Assembly (NCBI GenBank): GCA_032690845.1
Contig: CM064427.1
Coordinates: 17,929,501 to 17,993,500 of the forward strand
Direction: 5' to 3'
DNA length: 64,000 nucleotides
Origin: Eleusine coracana subsp. coracana
Lineage: Eukaryota; Streptophyta; Magnoliopsida; Poales; Poaceae
Positions 10,660-22,684 of this stretch are shown here, piece by piece. The position numbers were made by a program, and so were the translations under genes. Below the pieces are notes generated by a model. It was given only the letters and a program-made list of their open reading frames with translations, had not been told where the DNA came from and ran no database searches. Numbering within the stretch: position 1 is the first letter of the stretch; every line of letters starts with the position of its first letter.

Positions 10660-11742
10660 CCCAAGCCGAATCATCTAGGGGATGGAACCGAGGTGGTACA
10701 AATCCCCTTTGTGTCGATCGGCACGGTATTGTGCTGGTCAGCATATTTCAAAATCAAGTTAGGCATTCCTTGGATTTCATGTCTCCTTTTCCTCTTCCCA
10801 ATGTTCAATTATTGTCATATGTGTCGGTGGTCAGGGATACAGCGCCAGAACTACATGTTACAGATACATGGTGATCGGCATGAAGACCGTGTTGGTCATC
10901 ACTTTCTCTCTTCCTGAATTCTGCCTAACTTAGTGCTTTGCTCTACGCCTGACAACTGCATCATTGTTGATGACCTTCTCGCTTTACCATGCCTCTGCTA
11001 TGATTCCCCATTCTGACAAATTGCTACCCATGCCGATTGGCATAGAAGGGTGTTGAACGATATGGTTCTCAATGGCACTTGTTCAGCATTGGGGCCAAGT
11101 GGAGTTAGAGGACTTCAAATCTCAAATTTTTGCAAAGTCGTTCATCGCATCTGAACTCCAAAGGTGTCCTGTTTAGATCGTACCAATCAGCACACTACCG
11201 GTGTCAGTCGACATCATGTCCACTTTTCCCAATTCCTTCCAAGGTTTCCTTTTCCTGAAATATTGTGGAAAACAAGCACCAAAAATAACTTTGGCAAAAT
11301 TATTTCTCTTACCTTACATAGTTTTCTTCCATGAAATTCTGGGATGTTTCCATAATTGGCCCATTTCTATATTTTGCATATTAGTTTAGGGTTACCAACT
11401 ATGAGGTCCACGTGGGTGGACATTGGTGCCGATAGGCACATATAGCGCTCCTTCTTTTTGTTCTTTCCTTTATTTTCTCTATATGGTTAGTCATAATAAA
11501 AATACAAAAAGAAACTAATAGACATCGCAAGGAGCACACAAGTTAAGACAAACACTTGGACTAAGCAAATTTTATTCTAGGAGATTTATTGTTGTTACAA
11601 GCAAATATTTTAAACACTAGGTTGCCCTCCCTGCAAGCGCTAATTTTTCACACCAATTAACTTGACTCCTAGACCTTGGGTTGCCTCACAAAAAGCACTC
11701 TTAGTTAAAAAGGTAGTAGAGCTTGACCTCCTCGTTAAATCA
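10660..11742 (-). other. Noncoding interior where pol would be expected
   Basis: No RT, RNase H or integrase motif is visible on either strand. The stretch contains several GCCGATNGGCA-type motifs (10712, 11031, 11428) and two similar segments of the form GGTTGCC...AAGCGCT or AAGCACT near 11622-11640 and 11680-11700. That wording recurs in plant Athila-type elements just after the protease region. Confidence 0.5.
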
Positions 11743-12546
11743 CTATTTAGTCTTGTTGTATTGGGAACATGTTTGCGACACTACAAGATTTTCTATTCCT
11801 TCTTCCTTCATTTTATGGAGCTTTTCTTTGTTGTCCCTCCAATTACCATCGATCCTGTTGTGGAAAGCTGACTTATATCTCTCCACGATAGAAATCTCAC
11901 GGCATTCTTCTCCCTTTAGATGAAACTTGAATTTATAGGAAGCTCCACTTATATTAAAGATGATTTCTCTGCTTCCAACATTAATATTTGCTTTAGCTAT
12001 GCTTAAGAATGGCTTGCCCAAAATCAAAGGTGACTTCGTCCTTTTATCCATATCCAGTACAATAAAATCCACAGGGACGATATGATCTCCAATTTGGACT
12101 GGCACATCTCTTGCAATTCCATCAGGATAACGAACCGATTGATCGGCTAACTTTGATCACATAGTCGTAGGCTCTAACTCATGCAAGTTCAGATACATGA
12201 AAACATAGAGAAGCATGACACTTATGCTCACGCCTAAATCACACAAAGCCCTCTCAAAATTTTGCGCCCCAATCAAACATTGAATAGTTGCTACCATCTC
12301 TTCTGTCATCTTCACTACTCCCTCGGATGGCAGTGGCTTTTTAGTTTGCATAATCCCCTTGATGTACTTAGCATAGGTGGATACCTGAAGAGCGTCAAGG
12401 AATGGTACGTTGATGTACAACTTCTTTATGATATCTATGAATCGAGAGAATTGCTCGTCATAAGGTCGAGTTCTCTTAGTTTTGGTTAATAGTTGCATGT
12501 TCAGGAAGGAAGGAGGACTATGTTCCTTTCCATCGGTACCCATCAT
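11743..12546 (-). pseudogene. Athila-like protease region
   Basis: 12546 to 12157 reads RPYDEQFSRFIDIIKKLYIN ... RALCDLGVSISVMLLYVF, corresponding to the retropepsin active-site motif (usual form CDLGAS). 12105 to 11743, in the same frame after a stop, continues with VDFIVLDMDKRTKSPLILGKPFL, the second conserved protease block. RT should follow but does not. Confidence 0.75.
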
Positions 12547-13879
12547 CAGACCTATAAGATTGTTGGATCTTCTGTCTACTTTCCAGACCTTGTTGCTACT
12601 ACCTTTAGCTGCTCAGAAGAACGGGTGTTGCCTGGAATAGTTCCTTTCTCGCCTTGTATTGCTTCCTGCAACTATCCCATTTGTTTTTCCATCATCTTCA
12701 TGAATTAGAGGATTTGTTGGTTAGAGCTCCCTAGCTCTATCACCTTGTCATTGATCCCCTCAAGAACTCGGTCAACCTCCTTAAATTTAGTTGCAGTGTC
12801 CCTGTTGATCTTCTCTTGATTCTGAAAGAACTCTTGGCATTAGATGCGAAGATGGATAGCATTTTGCATGGATGATCTAGGGATAAAGCTACTCTTTTGC
12901 TGTTGATATGGAGGCTTCCAACCTTGGCTTTTTACATAGCTAAGCATTTTAGCATCTTCAGGGCAATCTTTGCTCACATGGCCCAATTCTCTACACTCCT
13001 CGCACATGGAACGAGACAGCTAGCTTGACGCTGAGATATGATCATTCTTATCCAATCTTCTTTGTATCACATCAAGCTTATCTATTAACAATTCATCATA
13101 CATCCTTTCCATGACACTCTTCATCTTTCTAGAGGAAGGGTGGAGATTCCTTCGGTCAGTGCTCCTCTTGCCACTCCATGCTTGATTCTGCCCAATCTTC
13201 TTAATGAGATCTTTAGCTGTTGTTGGGGTTAATTCCATTATTGATTTAGTAGCTAAAGCATCTAGATGCATACTTGTATTCTCCAAACCTTTCTCAAGCT
13301 TCTCCAATGCTCTCATCAGCATTTTGAGTAAATCCTAGGATCCTATTCTTCAATGCTTGAGGCTTGCTAGGAGGGAAGTACTTTGCCAGAAATTCCGCAG
13401 CTAGGGTTTCCCATGCAGCTTTTGATGGAGGTGGCTACGAATGGTACCACTATTTAGGACGACCGATAAGAGAGAGGGATCAGCCGCATCTTGACTTCGT
13501 TTGGTTGCATGTGCCGTAGCTTAATGGTACTATAGATATCAAGAAAATTCTACAGATGTATATTGGGATCTTCAAAACCTTTAAATGGCTGCTATTGCAC
13601 TATTCCCATGTAACGCTCTAACTAAAAAGAATTCTCATGTTCTGCATATTCCGTCTTCATGACCTTCGCAAGGGTTTGCTTCAAGCAATTTACAATTGGT
13701 TGGTCTGGCATTGCTTTTGCTTTCGGAATTCTAAACAAATCCTTTGGGTTGAGTGGTCTGTTGCTGCTGCTTTCACTATCTCTCACTAACTTGCTTCTCT
13801 TCTCTATTCGCCTTTTCTGAAGGAGAGATTCTGGATTGTCGATGTAATTGTGAGGTTTATTTGACTTAGCGTTGTCCAT
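12547..13879 (-). pseudogene. Athila-like gag with CCHC zinc knuckle
   Basis: The frame starting at 13879 (MDNAKSNKPHNYIDNPESLL) is the gag N-terminus. Later fragments include NQAWSGKRSTDRRNLHP (13322 to 13020) and a zinc knuckle CEECRELGHVSKDC at about 12967-13008 (CX2CX4HX4C). Frames change between 13622 and 13322 and again before 12546. Gag coats the RNA; this copy is not translatable as a whole. Confidence 0.72.
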
Positions 13880-13988
13880 ACCTATTTTGTATTAACTCAA
13901 CAAGATATACACACTAGAGGGAAATAGAAAGTGGAAGAAAACAAAACTAGATACTTAAATCTCAAACAATACTTAATTCTGACACTAG

Positions 13989-14006
13989 TCCCCGGCAACG
14001 GAGCCA
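13989..14006 (-). other. Primer-binding site, Asp-tRNA type
   Basis: The minus strand reads TGGCTCCGTTGCCGGGGA, eleven bases inside the LTR. It differs from the canonical Asp form by one base, and from the 524-8924 element at two positions. Confidence 0.75.
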
Positions 14007-14748
14007 GAAAACACGCTTGTTGGTCGTAGTTACGGACCCACTTATATATTGCAAGAGGACGGTATATAGTTGTAGCATATTTTCCCTTAGAGTATTCCAA
14101 GGTTTAATCGAATCCACAGAGACTGGCAGGAATTAAGTAAAGCAATTGAGAAAAGATCTAATTAAGCATCTAAAGATGAGGTTGTTTTGTCGATGGACTG
14201 GAGGTGTGCGGATAGGCGCACAAAGCGTGCCGATCAGCACGAAAGCTTTTTAATGAGAAAGCTTTTAGGATGTGCAATGTAACACATAGGAAACAAGTTT
14301 AGTGAGTTTAACCAGATAATTTGCTAGTTGAGTTCATAACCATGAAGCATAATCTAATAGTATCATAAACGGGATTACTTGGTACAAGAAGCCATAAATG
14401 AGTGATGAGGAGACTTTTTCGTGGGTCTCCTTTCACGAGCAATCCGCTTAGTCGGTCCACAACTTCGCTTCTACACGTACCTCCTACCATGCATAAGTAC
14501 TTATACGTGTAAATCTAATTCATCACAAGATCCAGAATACAACCCTAATCACCAAGATTAAGATAGCATCTAAGAACTTAGCCTATGTACTAAGTAAGGA
14601 TTAAGCATATGCAAGAATCATCAAATCCTAGATAGTCGAGTATCGAAAACCATCCATTAACATAATAGATATTACTTCAATACAATACATAGTACAAGAT
14701 TCATCACCATCTAGTAAGCCTACCTTGATGGATCACCTCAAGCACTAG

Positions 14749-14970
14749 TGGTTCACAAGTATTTATAGGGGTATTGATGAGAACATCACTCCTATGGATA
14801 CACACAACACTCCTCCAATTCTGAACTTGCAAGATCCAATGACTAGAGCTCGTGCACGACGACTAAATTTAGAGGTGAGCTCGTTCCTACGTTCTTCGCT
14901 ATATGTTACTTTTGAGAATGTTTCGCTACCTAATGATTATTTTATGATTAGAAACCATGGAGAGAACTAA
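14749..14970 (+). pseudogene. C-terminal tail of a Ty3/gypsy polyprotein
   Basis: The frame reads PMTRARARRLNLEVSSFL and then ENVSLPNDYFMIRNHGEN before the stop at 14970. This is the characteristic last segment of many grass gypsy polyproteins, following integrase. Only the last ~65 residues are present; the frame opens at the junction with the Athila LTR, so the element is truncated at its 5' side. Confidence 0.65.
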
Positions 14971-15700
14971 GAGATGATGGGAGAAGGAGTTGGGAACGTG
15001 GAGGACCAGAAAGGGCTTGGAAGCCAAAGTGGAGGCCCAATCAAAACCAACTTCGAGTCTTTTTCGGGCCCCAGGACCAGTCTGCACTAAAACAGTCGCC
15101 CAGGACGCATACCGACTCGGATTTGGACGTTCTACATATACACGGAAAGATAAGGAGAAGACCTTTCCAATGCCGCCGGCCTCATGTCAAAATTCATCTG
15201 GAGTCATTGGGAATAATTGAAACAAGAGAGAGTCCAGAATCTGTGTCGGTGCTGCGTCGCCTATTTTTGGCCTTTGGGCTTTGTATCTAGTTGAGCCCAA
15301 TTAGGGACGCATCCAGAGGGTCTTGCATGACCCTAGGGTCTTTATATACAGCCGCCACCGCACCATTAGGGTTTGGGTTTTGCTTAGATCAATTCTGTTC
15401 ATAAGCAGTATCGCCGTTCATCGGTTTGTGCGACCCCAACTTCGAGAGTTTAATCATACATCTGTAATTGTGTTGCATTCTTCGTTGTTCTTGCTTGTGT
15501 TCTTGATTCGTAGACAGGGATTAGCCTTCTCGGCGAAGTCAATCGTCTTTGGATGGTTGATAACCAGAGGAGACGTCGTGCTGTGATTGCGGGGTTTAGA
15601 ACGTGCTATTCTGAAGCCGGATCGATTTGTGTGTCGCCTCCGACCAAATCAACTTACCAAGAACCTTTCGGAAGATCGGGAACCCTTGTTTACATCAGGT
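14971..15700 (+). repeat. Probable 3' LTR of the gypsy fragment
   Basis: The sequence following the polyprotein stop contains a plus-strand TATA motif (TTTATATACA, about 15341) and a leader-like region downstream. This fits a 3' UTR plus LTR. The LTR ends were not resolved. Alternatively, part of 14971-15320 is untranslated internal sequence. Confidence 0.4.
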
Positions 15701-16253
15701 ATAACTTGAGATATAGTCAGTTTCTTGGAAAAAGGGCCACGTGCCGATCGGCATGGCGGGCCTGCCGGTCGACACACTTGTGTTTGGCCCGATCTCTTCT
15801 CTAAGTCGGTTCCCAAGTCTTTTATAGCTTCCATATGGGTCTTCTCATCGGTTTCCTTTGAAGTAAAGTCTTGTATTGCCCATTTGAGATCTTGGAATTT
15901 CCTTTTATCTCTTCATGGAGTATATCTCCATGATCTATTCGAATACCTTCCTTCTAGAAGGTCTTGAGGAGTGGACCAGCCTTGATCAGCCCAATTTACC
16001 CATGTGCTGGCCGGCACACAGACCATGCCAGTCGGCACCTAGGCCTTCTCTGCACAATTGACTTCTTCAAAGTCCAAGTCCACTGGAATCGTTCCTAATT
16101 GTTGTCTTTTCACCTGTTTCTGCAGTAAGTCTCCAAAACAACAATTGTATAAATATTCTCTCATTTTTAGGGGTTAATGACCTATAATAATGTATTTAAG
16201 CTCTAAACAAGGCGCTTTTGATGTATAAAATGACACACTAACTAGTGTTAACA

Positions 16254-16432
16254 ATATGCTCCACCCACAGAGAAGCCTACTTGAGGTCTAGTATCAGTTA
16301 TAGCAGTAAGCGAAACTTGTTTGCACAAAGCTTGCAATTCAAAGCATAGTCCATGGTCCAAGTTGTGAATGAGTGTAACTTATTGTTTTAGGTGGAAGTT
16401 CAACTTAACAGTCTCCACTAAAAATACTAGTA
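16254..16432. other. Unassigned spacer
   Basis: No coding, RNA or repeat signal recognised between the Athila-like LTR and the next LTR-like segment. Confidence 0.4.
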
Positions 16433-17505
16433 TGTTAAACATATTAAATAGTAGTGAGGTGAGGAAAAGTCTAGGTGGGACTTTGAGATTTGGTGGGGGT
16501 ATTGCTGTAATTTTATGGGCTTGGCCCATTTATATTCATAATAATTCCTAGTAAATCTTAAAGGCTCATTTATGAGTGTGGGAGTGCAAAGATTTAGTCC
16601 CACATTGCTAGTGGAGGTGGAGGGAGTCCAACTTATAAGGTTGGTTGCTCTAACATCTCTTGCAAGTGTGTGGATGGGAGAAGGGAAGAGCACAAGCATG
16701 CGCTCGCACGCCTCGCCTAGCTGGGGCGGGAAGTCGGCGATGGCGTGGCCACGCATCACCTACGTGAATGGTCCGCCGAAATTCGGTCCCTTGTTGCGGG
16801 GGCGCGATTTCCTTTTGCACTTTTCTTTTTGTTGCATGTCCAATATGTTTTGATATGAAAACCAACTCGGTTGCAGGATGCCCAACCCTTGCGATTTTCC
16901 CCTATAAATACACACGGGTGCCACCATATATCATATCACTCAATTGCCTAGGGTTTTGTCTCTCTCTACTGTTGCACCGCCAAGACTTACTGCAGATCGT
17001 ATCACGCAATTGCATGGGGTTTTATCCATCCCAATCGTCATCATGCACCAACAAATGGGAGAGTAGGTCTTCGGAACCGTCGTCCTCTGCAATCCTGCAC
17101 CAAGAGAGGGCGAATAATGTTTTTAGGAATGCTCTACGCGACTGCTCGATTGCTTCCTCGTCTTCATCTACCTTGTCTCCATTGCTCGTCTTCTTCCACG
17201 TCGAGTCGGTCACACACGCCATCGCAAACAACGTGACGGTGCTGAACGTCGTTACCACCTACTCTACCCGGTCCAGAAGAAAACGAATGTACTTTCATCC
17301 CAAACCATGTCTTCCATATTAGCTATCTTGATCTGTTTATATATGATAGTTATGGATAGTATGGTAAATGTTATGCTTTTGTCTGGCTTTATAGACCTAT
17401 CTAGATCTTGCGTAGACTTGTCTAATTCATCATACAATTTGTTAGTCATAGTTATGATTTATTTCTGGATTAATATAGAACCCAAAACTACTAATTTATT
17501 CAACA
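16433..17505 (+). repeat. Probable solo LTR, copia-like
   Basis: The segment starts TGTTAAAC and ends ATTCAACA. It contains phrases common in grass copia LTRs (AGTCCCACATTGCTAGTGGA at about 16598) and a TATA motif TATAAATA at 16903-16910. No primer site or internal region follows, so it is probably a solo LTR. The flanking pentamers (TAGTA, GTATT) do not match, which weakens the exact boundaries. Confidence 0.45.
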
Positions 17506-17924
17506 GTATTGTCATCACTTTCAGCCTTGCATGGAACACGTATGTAAGGGGGACACGTAGGAATTTGGGCTGCACTATCCTATCCCTGCAACAACTACTA
17601 TGAAACCTTCACTCCAGAGTTCTATAGTGCCTCCTGTTGTTTATTCATAAGAAGGTTATTGTATCAATTTAGGTACTTTGCCTCCATAAATTCAAAATGT
17701 TAGTTTTAAGGTTATTGTATAAATTTTGAAGATTACTACTTCCAATTAACATTAAGAATTAAATTTGGGCCCAACCTCCATATGGACACAAGCACGAGAA
17801 TGCAAACGAAGGATTTTTCTTGGAAGTTAGTTAAAGAACCAATGGTCTATAGCTAGGGATGGATGTCGAGCAACCTCGGTTTATCTTGGCTCATCTCATG
17901 TTAGCTCGTTACATAATTAGCTCA
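17506..17924. other. Unassigned flank of CACTA A
   Basis: AT-rich sequence without a recognisable gene. The final ~80 bp (CTCGGTTTATCTTGGCTCAT) resemble the GAGCTCG/CTCGGCT-rich sequence that resumes at 35764 on the other side of CACTA A, indicating that A inserted into that repeat. Confidence 0.4.
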
Positions 17925-18119
17925 CACTACTACAAACATGCTCTGCAGTGGCGGGCGCAAAATTTTTGTCAGAGGTGGGAATTAGCAGGGACCGCCACTA
18001 ACAACTTGTGCATGAAAACTAGGCAACCTGACCACTACTGAATCTTGATACCGTAGCGGCGGGCAAGTTTCCCCGCTCCTGAATGGTGAAATCGGTGTGG
18101 ACGGATAGCAAGGGAGAAG
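17925..18119. repeat. Left TIR and subterminal repeats of CACTA A
   Basis: The CACTACTACAAA terminus is followed by CAGTGGCGGGC, ACCGCCACTAA and GTAGCGGCGGGC, short motifs in both orientations. In CACTA elements these are binding sites for the element's regulatory protein (family knowledge). Confidence 0.75.
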
Positions 18120-19401
18120 TGCCAGATCACTTGGGAGGATTGGAGAAGTGTGGATCCTGACTACAAAGACTTGTTGTGGTCAATTTTGCAGGCACACATC
18201 CAGTTTTCACAGGAATGCAATGTGGAGAAAGCCAAGAAGGCTTCTATTCAAGCTATTGGTAGGACACTTCGCAATTTCAAGGCCAGGTTGGTAGTGAACT
18301 ATGTCACAAAAAAACAGACCCCTTTCAAGAAGTTTGGCAACATATCTAAGGACACTTGGGCCGAATTTGTGAGGCAGAAGAGTACAGAAAAGTTTGTGTC
18401 CATGAGTTATGCATTGGTAGAGTTGAATTCCAAAAACAAGTACAAGCACCATTTAGGGCCTGGTGGGTACAAGAGAAAGATTCCAGAGTGGAGGAAGAAA
18501 GAGGAGGAGGACCGGTTGCAAGGGCGACCTAATCCTGTACTTGAGTATGAGGAAAGGACGAGGAATTGGATATATGCTAGGAGCCAAATCACCGATCAAG
18601 GTCGCATTGTTGCAAAGGCTGAGACCATAGTTGTGATCCAGAAGGTTGAAGAGGTTGCGCAACAGCAAAAGTCTGGTCAGTTCAAGTCATATCGACAAAA
18701 TGACCAGCTGAGTAAGGCTCTTGGCAACAAAAAGCATCGAGGTCGCACCCGAGCAGTGTCATCAAAGACGAACTGGGGTGTTGCATTCAAAGAGGAAGGT
18801 CCATACAAACGGGCTCCAAGGCAGCCTCCATCGGATATGACTCAGCTAGCTGAAATATGGGCCACTGCTTTCGGCAAGTTCCTGGCAAATAACCCCCATT
18901 TAAATGTGCAGCAGCAGGGATATGTCCAAATATCACCATCAGTAGCTCAGAAGATTTGTATTGTCCTCCACTAACAATCCCTTCTGCCAACTTTCCCCCA
19001 AGTAGTGTTGCTTCTCGTCCTTCCAAGTATCCAGTTGATGCTATTGTTGAGGACACCCCCTGTGACTTGTACATGCCATTTGGAATGCATTTAAAGCTTG
19101 TGCATGTTGGTAGAGGCCGTGCAATCACTGGCCGTATATTCCACAACGTACCAATCCCTAAGGCCTACGTGAAAGTTGAAGTCCAGGATATTTTTGATAG
19201 ATTCTTGCATGATGAGCTAGAAGTCCTCAATGAAGCAGAACCTATAAAAACTCTGCAAGATGCCGTTGATCAATTTGTTTTGTGGCAGTGGTCTGATATT
19301 GTGTTGACACAACATCATTCACCGGCTCAACCCAATGCTATTGTTGTTGTTGCACATGACACATCACCTTTGTCTCCACCTCCATCTCCTAATTCATCTG
19401 T
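18120..19401 (+). pseudogene. CACTA ORF2 protein (Ptta/En/Spm type), 5' part
   Basis: The frame reads QITWEDWRSVDPDYKDLLWS and then VEKAKKASIQAIGRTLRNFK, PFKKFGNISKDTWAEFV and LNSKNKYKHHLGPGGYKRK, matching the plant transposase Ptta/En/Spm family. A frameshift at about 18960 moves it to the frame with DAIVEDTPCDLYMPFGMHL and IKTLQDAVDQFVLWQWSDIV. Translation is then cut at 19402 by LTR element B. An upstream start codon was not identified; the similarity starts abruptly 200 bp from the element end, so the 5' exon may be deleted. Confidence 0.8.
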
Positions 19402-19817
19402 TTGTCGAGACTTAATCTCGGCATCAGGCATAGGGTAGTTCACCTATGAGGATTTATATATAGGACAGGGGTATGCGTGAGATCGAGAGACAATGGTAAC
19501 ACAAGACGCCAATTTAGACATGTTCGACCCTTCCGGAGGATAATAACCCTACGTCCTGTGTTCTGTAGTATTTGTATTGATATGTCTAGATCATAGATCT
19601 AGACGAGGAGGGTAGACCTAGACGATGATGTCTAGTTGTGGGATCTATCAAATTGAAGTTGTCTGATTGCCCCTTGAGGAGGACCCCTGCCCCTCCTTAT
19701 ATATCCGGGAGGATAGGGTTTCATGGCAGAGTCCTAGTCGGTCTACTATACATATTATAGTAGGAGTCTATCTCCACTTTCCTTCTATATAAGGTAGCCC
19801 GGGTACGGTCATCGACA
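19402..19817 (-). repeat. LTR of element B, left (3') copy
   Basis: TGTCGAGACTTAATCTCGGC start and CATCGACA end, 416 bp. It opens with an inverted repeat CGAGACTTAATCTCG. Several point differences from the right copy suggest considerable age. Confidence 0.85.
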
Positions 19818-22422
19818 GTAGCCTTCGAGAGTCTTGCAAGCTTGATGATACTCTTTAGTAGCTTCCCGACTGGTGTGTGCCATGTAGAATGCTTCAGCTT
19901 TATATCAGCGAGCTTGTGAGAGTCTCAAAGATCAAAACATCTTCAAGAAATCCACTGGTGCACCGAATAGGTGCACCTAATTAGATGTAGCCCCCGACTC
20001 TTGTGTCATTTGAAAATTGTAAATAATGCAAGAGTCCAAATCAAGAATAGTCGTGTTGGCTCTCCTTAAGGAACAATCGCTCGAATTATCAAATTCGAGT
20101 GATAAATAGCTCAGTAGAGTGACATCAATCACTACCGATTGATAAATGATTCATACGAGTGACTTCAATCACCGCTGACTGGTAAATGACTCAAACCAAT
20201 AATCCAGTGGCAGCCATGCTCAACTCATAATTTCATGTCCGAGAGGCAGCAGCGCTCAACTCAAGATGATAAGGTCGAGTGAATAAGGCAGTCGAGGTTG
20301 TTGTAGCCGTCAACCGCTGATGAAGTGATGTCCGAGTGACACCGATGGTCTGATATGTGGCCGACCGATGGCAGCGGTCAGATGTGATGTGGCAGACCGA
20401 TGGTTGCAATCAAAGCTGGTGTAGCCGATCGATGAAGGCAGTCGGAACTAGTGTAGCCGATTGATGAAGGCAGTCAGAACTGGTATAGCCGACCGATGAT
20501 GGTGATCGGAACTGTAAGCCGACAGATGAAGGCGAGAAAATCACTCTGTGTCGAGTGGTGTATCCGCTTGCCCGTCATAAATCTTCCTGACAATAAAGGA
20601 AATTAGAATAATTAGTTATAATTAACATTGTTTGTTTAAAAACTTATTTTTATAAGCCAAATAAATCAGTCGACTGAAAAGTGAAATCTGCATCTATTTT
20701 TCTTCTTTAAGTAGACTAACTGGCACATAGCAGCGTATTTGTGTGTAGGATACTTAGGACAAAATATAAAAAGCTCAGAGCTCGGTCTGCCACAATAATA
20801 TTGACCATAATTATTCTTACGTAGCAATCAGAACCAGTTGACATATGACCTCTCGTAACTATGGCTCTAGGTTTAGTGTAGTGGTAGTCTGACGCGTAGC
20901 TAAGAAATTATATGACTTAGTGGTTTGTCGACGTAAGACCAAAAATAAGACCAAATCGCAAATAAAATGCAATGTATCGGTCGAGGCTAAAGCCAAAAAA
21001 AGTGAAACTAGAACAGACGACATGGGTCATATGATGTCAGGACTGAAGCACTACTAAAAGATCACCGACCGACATGGGTCATATGGTGTCAGGGTCGAGG
21101 CACTACTGAAAGGTCACCGACCGACATGTATCCTGCTAGATTCGCAAAAAAGGTGGGAGAACACGTGTATAAATACATAAATAGCCCCCTGACTCGATTG
21201 TTTAATACAAAGAATTAAAGAACCGAGGCAATATAAATACGAATAAAACCATAAATAAGAGCACTGATTAAAAAGCCCGACTTTACTCATAAAAAATCTA
21301 TGACCTTCTGCTTAAAAACAGAGATAAACAACCGGAGGAAAAATAGTATGAAGGACATAGTCCAAAACCTCGAAAATAAATCGAGAAACCATAAAGATAC
21401 TTAGCTTTGATATTCGGCGAGTTGAAGAGGAGCCCCCGAGCGTGTCGATGTGGTTGGCGAGTGATCGAATATCGAAGTCGAGCCATCATGTCACCGGAAC
21501 ATCGAAGCTCAGAATGGTTGGCTTGTGTCGCCAAGTGGCTGACCGACACGCCGAACTGTCAAGTCGTCAAAGGCGTCGCCGATTAATCGAGTGGGTGAAA
21601 ACCCAAAACAACAAGTCATTGAAGGCGTCGCTGAGTAACTGAGTGGCCGTCGAATCATCGTGGTGCAGCGATGTTGCCAAGTGGCCGAGTCGAGGCGATG
21701 TTGCTGAGTGACGTAGACATCAGGTCATCATCGAGTGACCGAGTGGCCAGGTGAATGGCGGAGTAGCCTCCGGACATGTCCATGTGGCCGTTGAGTGGTG
21801 AGCTGTGTCGCCAAGTCACCGACGTGTAGACCGAGATGGTTGATCAGTTGACGCAGTCGAGTTGATTGGCGCTGGCATGCATGCCGAGGGTCCGCGAGTC
21901 GTGCTGCCTTTGGTCACCATGAACATCACCAAAGTTGATGGCAAAGCCGATCTCCATATGTGTCTCGTACATGCAAAAAAGCATAACGTGACATGAAGCC
22001 GTGTTGGAGCCAAGTTGTATTCGACCTGTACTCGTGATTCCTGAGTGCCGGCTGAATTGCCGAGCCACCGTGACGTCGAGTTGCCGAGTCGTGGAGACTC
22101 GAGACATTCATGGCTGAACCCCGGACTCAACTCATGCATGCAAAAAGCATCAGGTGATTAGCCTTGTACTAATCAATTTGATTAGTATAATTTAAGGAAT
22201 AAAATAATGTGGAAAGAGTAACAAGGAAAGAAACTTCCCCGTGGACCCGTGAACGTCTTCCTTCCATAGCACCCTGACTTGGTGGCGAGGTTTTTCTTCC
22301 GCGTGTAGAAGCTGAACTCGGCGAGTTCACCCACTTCTATCGTCTTGAAGGATGAACTTGCCGACTTCTCGTCTTGCAAGAAGCAACCGTATGTCGCCGC
22401 ATGAATCTTACGCGATTGAAAC
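19818..22422 (-). other. Noncoding interior of element B with degenerate repeats
   Basis: No gag, protease or RT motif is seen. 20270-20530 holds imperfect repeats of the type GTAGCCGATCGATGAAGGCAG (about 35-45 bp apart). 21430-21830 has many short GAGTGGCCGAG-like repeats. The stretch TGTAGCCCCCGACTCTTG near 19986 is typical of grass LTR elements next to the 3' LTR. Confidence 0.6.
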
Positions 22423-22684
22423 CAGTACAAAAAATGTGTGGTTTTTTAATGTTTTTGGTATGACAATAACACATAATGTCATTATATCATCTAGTTTATG
22501 ACGTTATATTTTAGACACTTTGATTTTGTGACAATAAAAATTTATGTCATAAACAATGTCATACATGTAGTCAAAATTTATCTAATGACGATATTTGTTA
22601 TGTCACAGAGACATTTTCTGTGTCACAAAGTCTAATTTACAAATGTAATCAACTAATGACAGCTTTTGTGTGTCACAAAATATT
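22423..22684. repeat. Left TIR and subterminal repeats of CACTA C
   Basis: Repeated ATGTCATTAT, TTTATGTCATAAACA, TTATGTCACAGA and GTGTCACAAA motifs in both orientations follow the terminus. Confidence 0.7.

Larger units (their letters stand above)
9579..16253 (-). mobile_element. Non-autonomous Athila-like element lacking pol; left part outside the window
   Basis: Reading leftward from 16253 there is an LTR (14018-16253, itself interrupted), an Asp-type primer site, gag, protease, then about 1 kb without RT, RNase H or integrase, then an env-position ORF at 10554 to about 9600. The left side is cut at 9578 by the Tat insertion; the rest should lie beyond the left edge of the window. Every ORF carries stops or frameshifts. 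Loss of pol implies that, when active, it depended on enzymes from a relative. Confidence 0.7.
14018..16253 (-). repeat. 5' LTR of the Athila-like element, interrupted
   Basis: One end is TGTTGG at 14018, beside the primer site. The other is probably ...GTGTTAACA at 16253. A TATA motif (CTATAAATA on the minus strand) lies at 14761-14769. Between about 14770 and 15700 the LTR is interrupted by a plus-strand gypsy 3' end. The outer segment 15700-16253 has no coding potential. The internal insertion boundaries are approximate because no target duplication could be recognised. Confidence 0.5.

Noticed and set aside
16572..17322. Frames in the copia-like LTR, including one of 184 codons
   Set aside because: The start lies inside LTR promoter sequence and the frame runs through the TATA and leader. 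No family.
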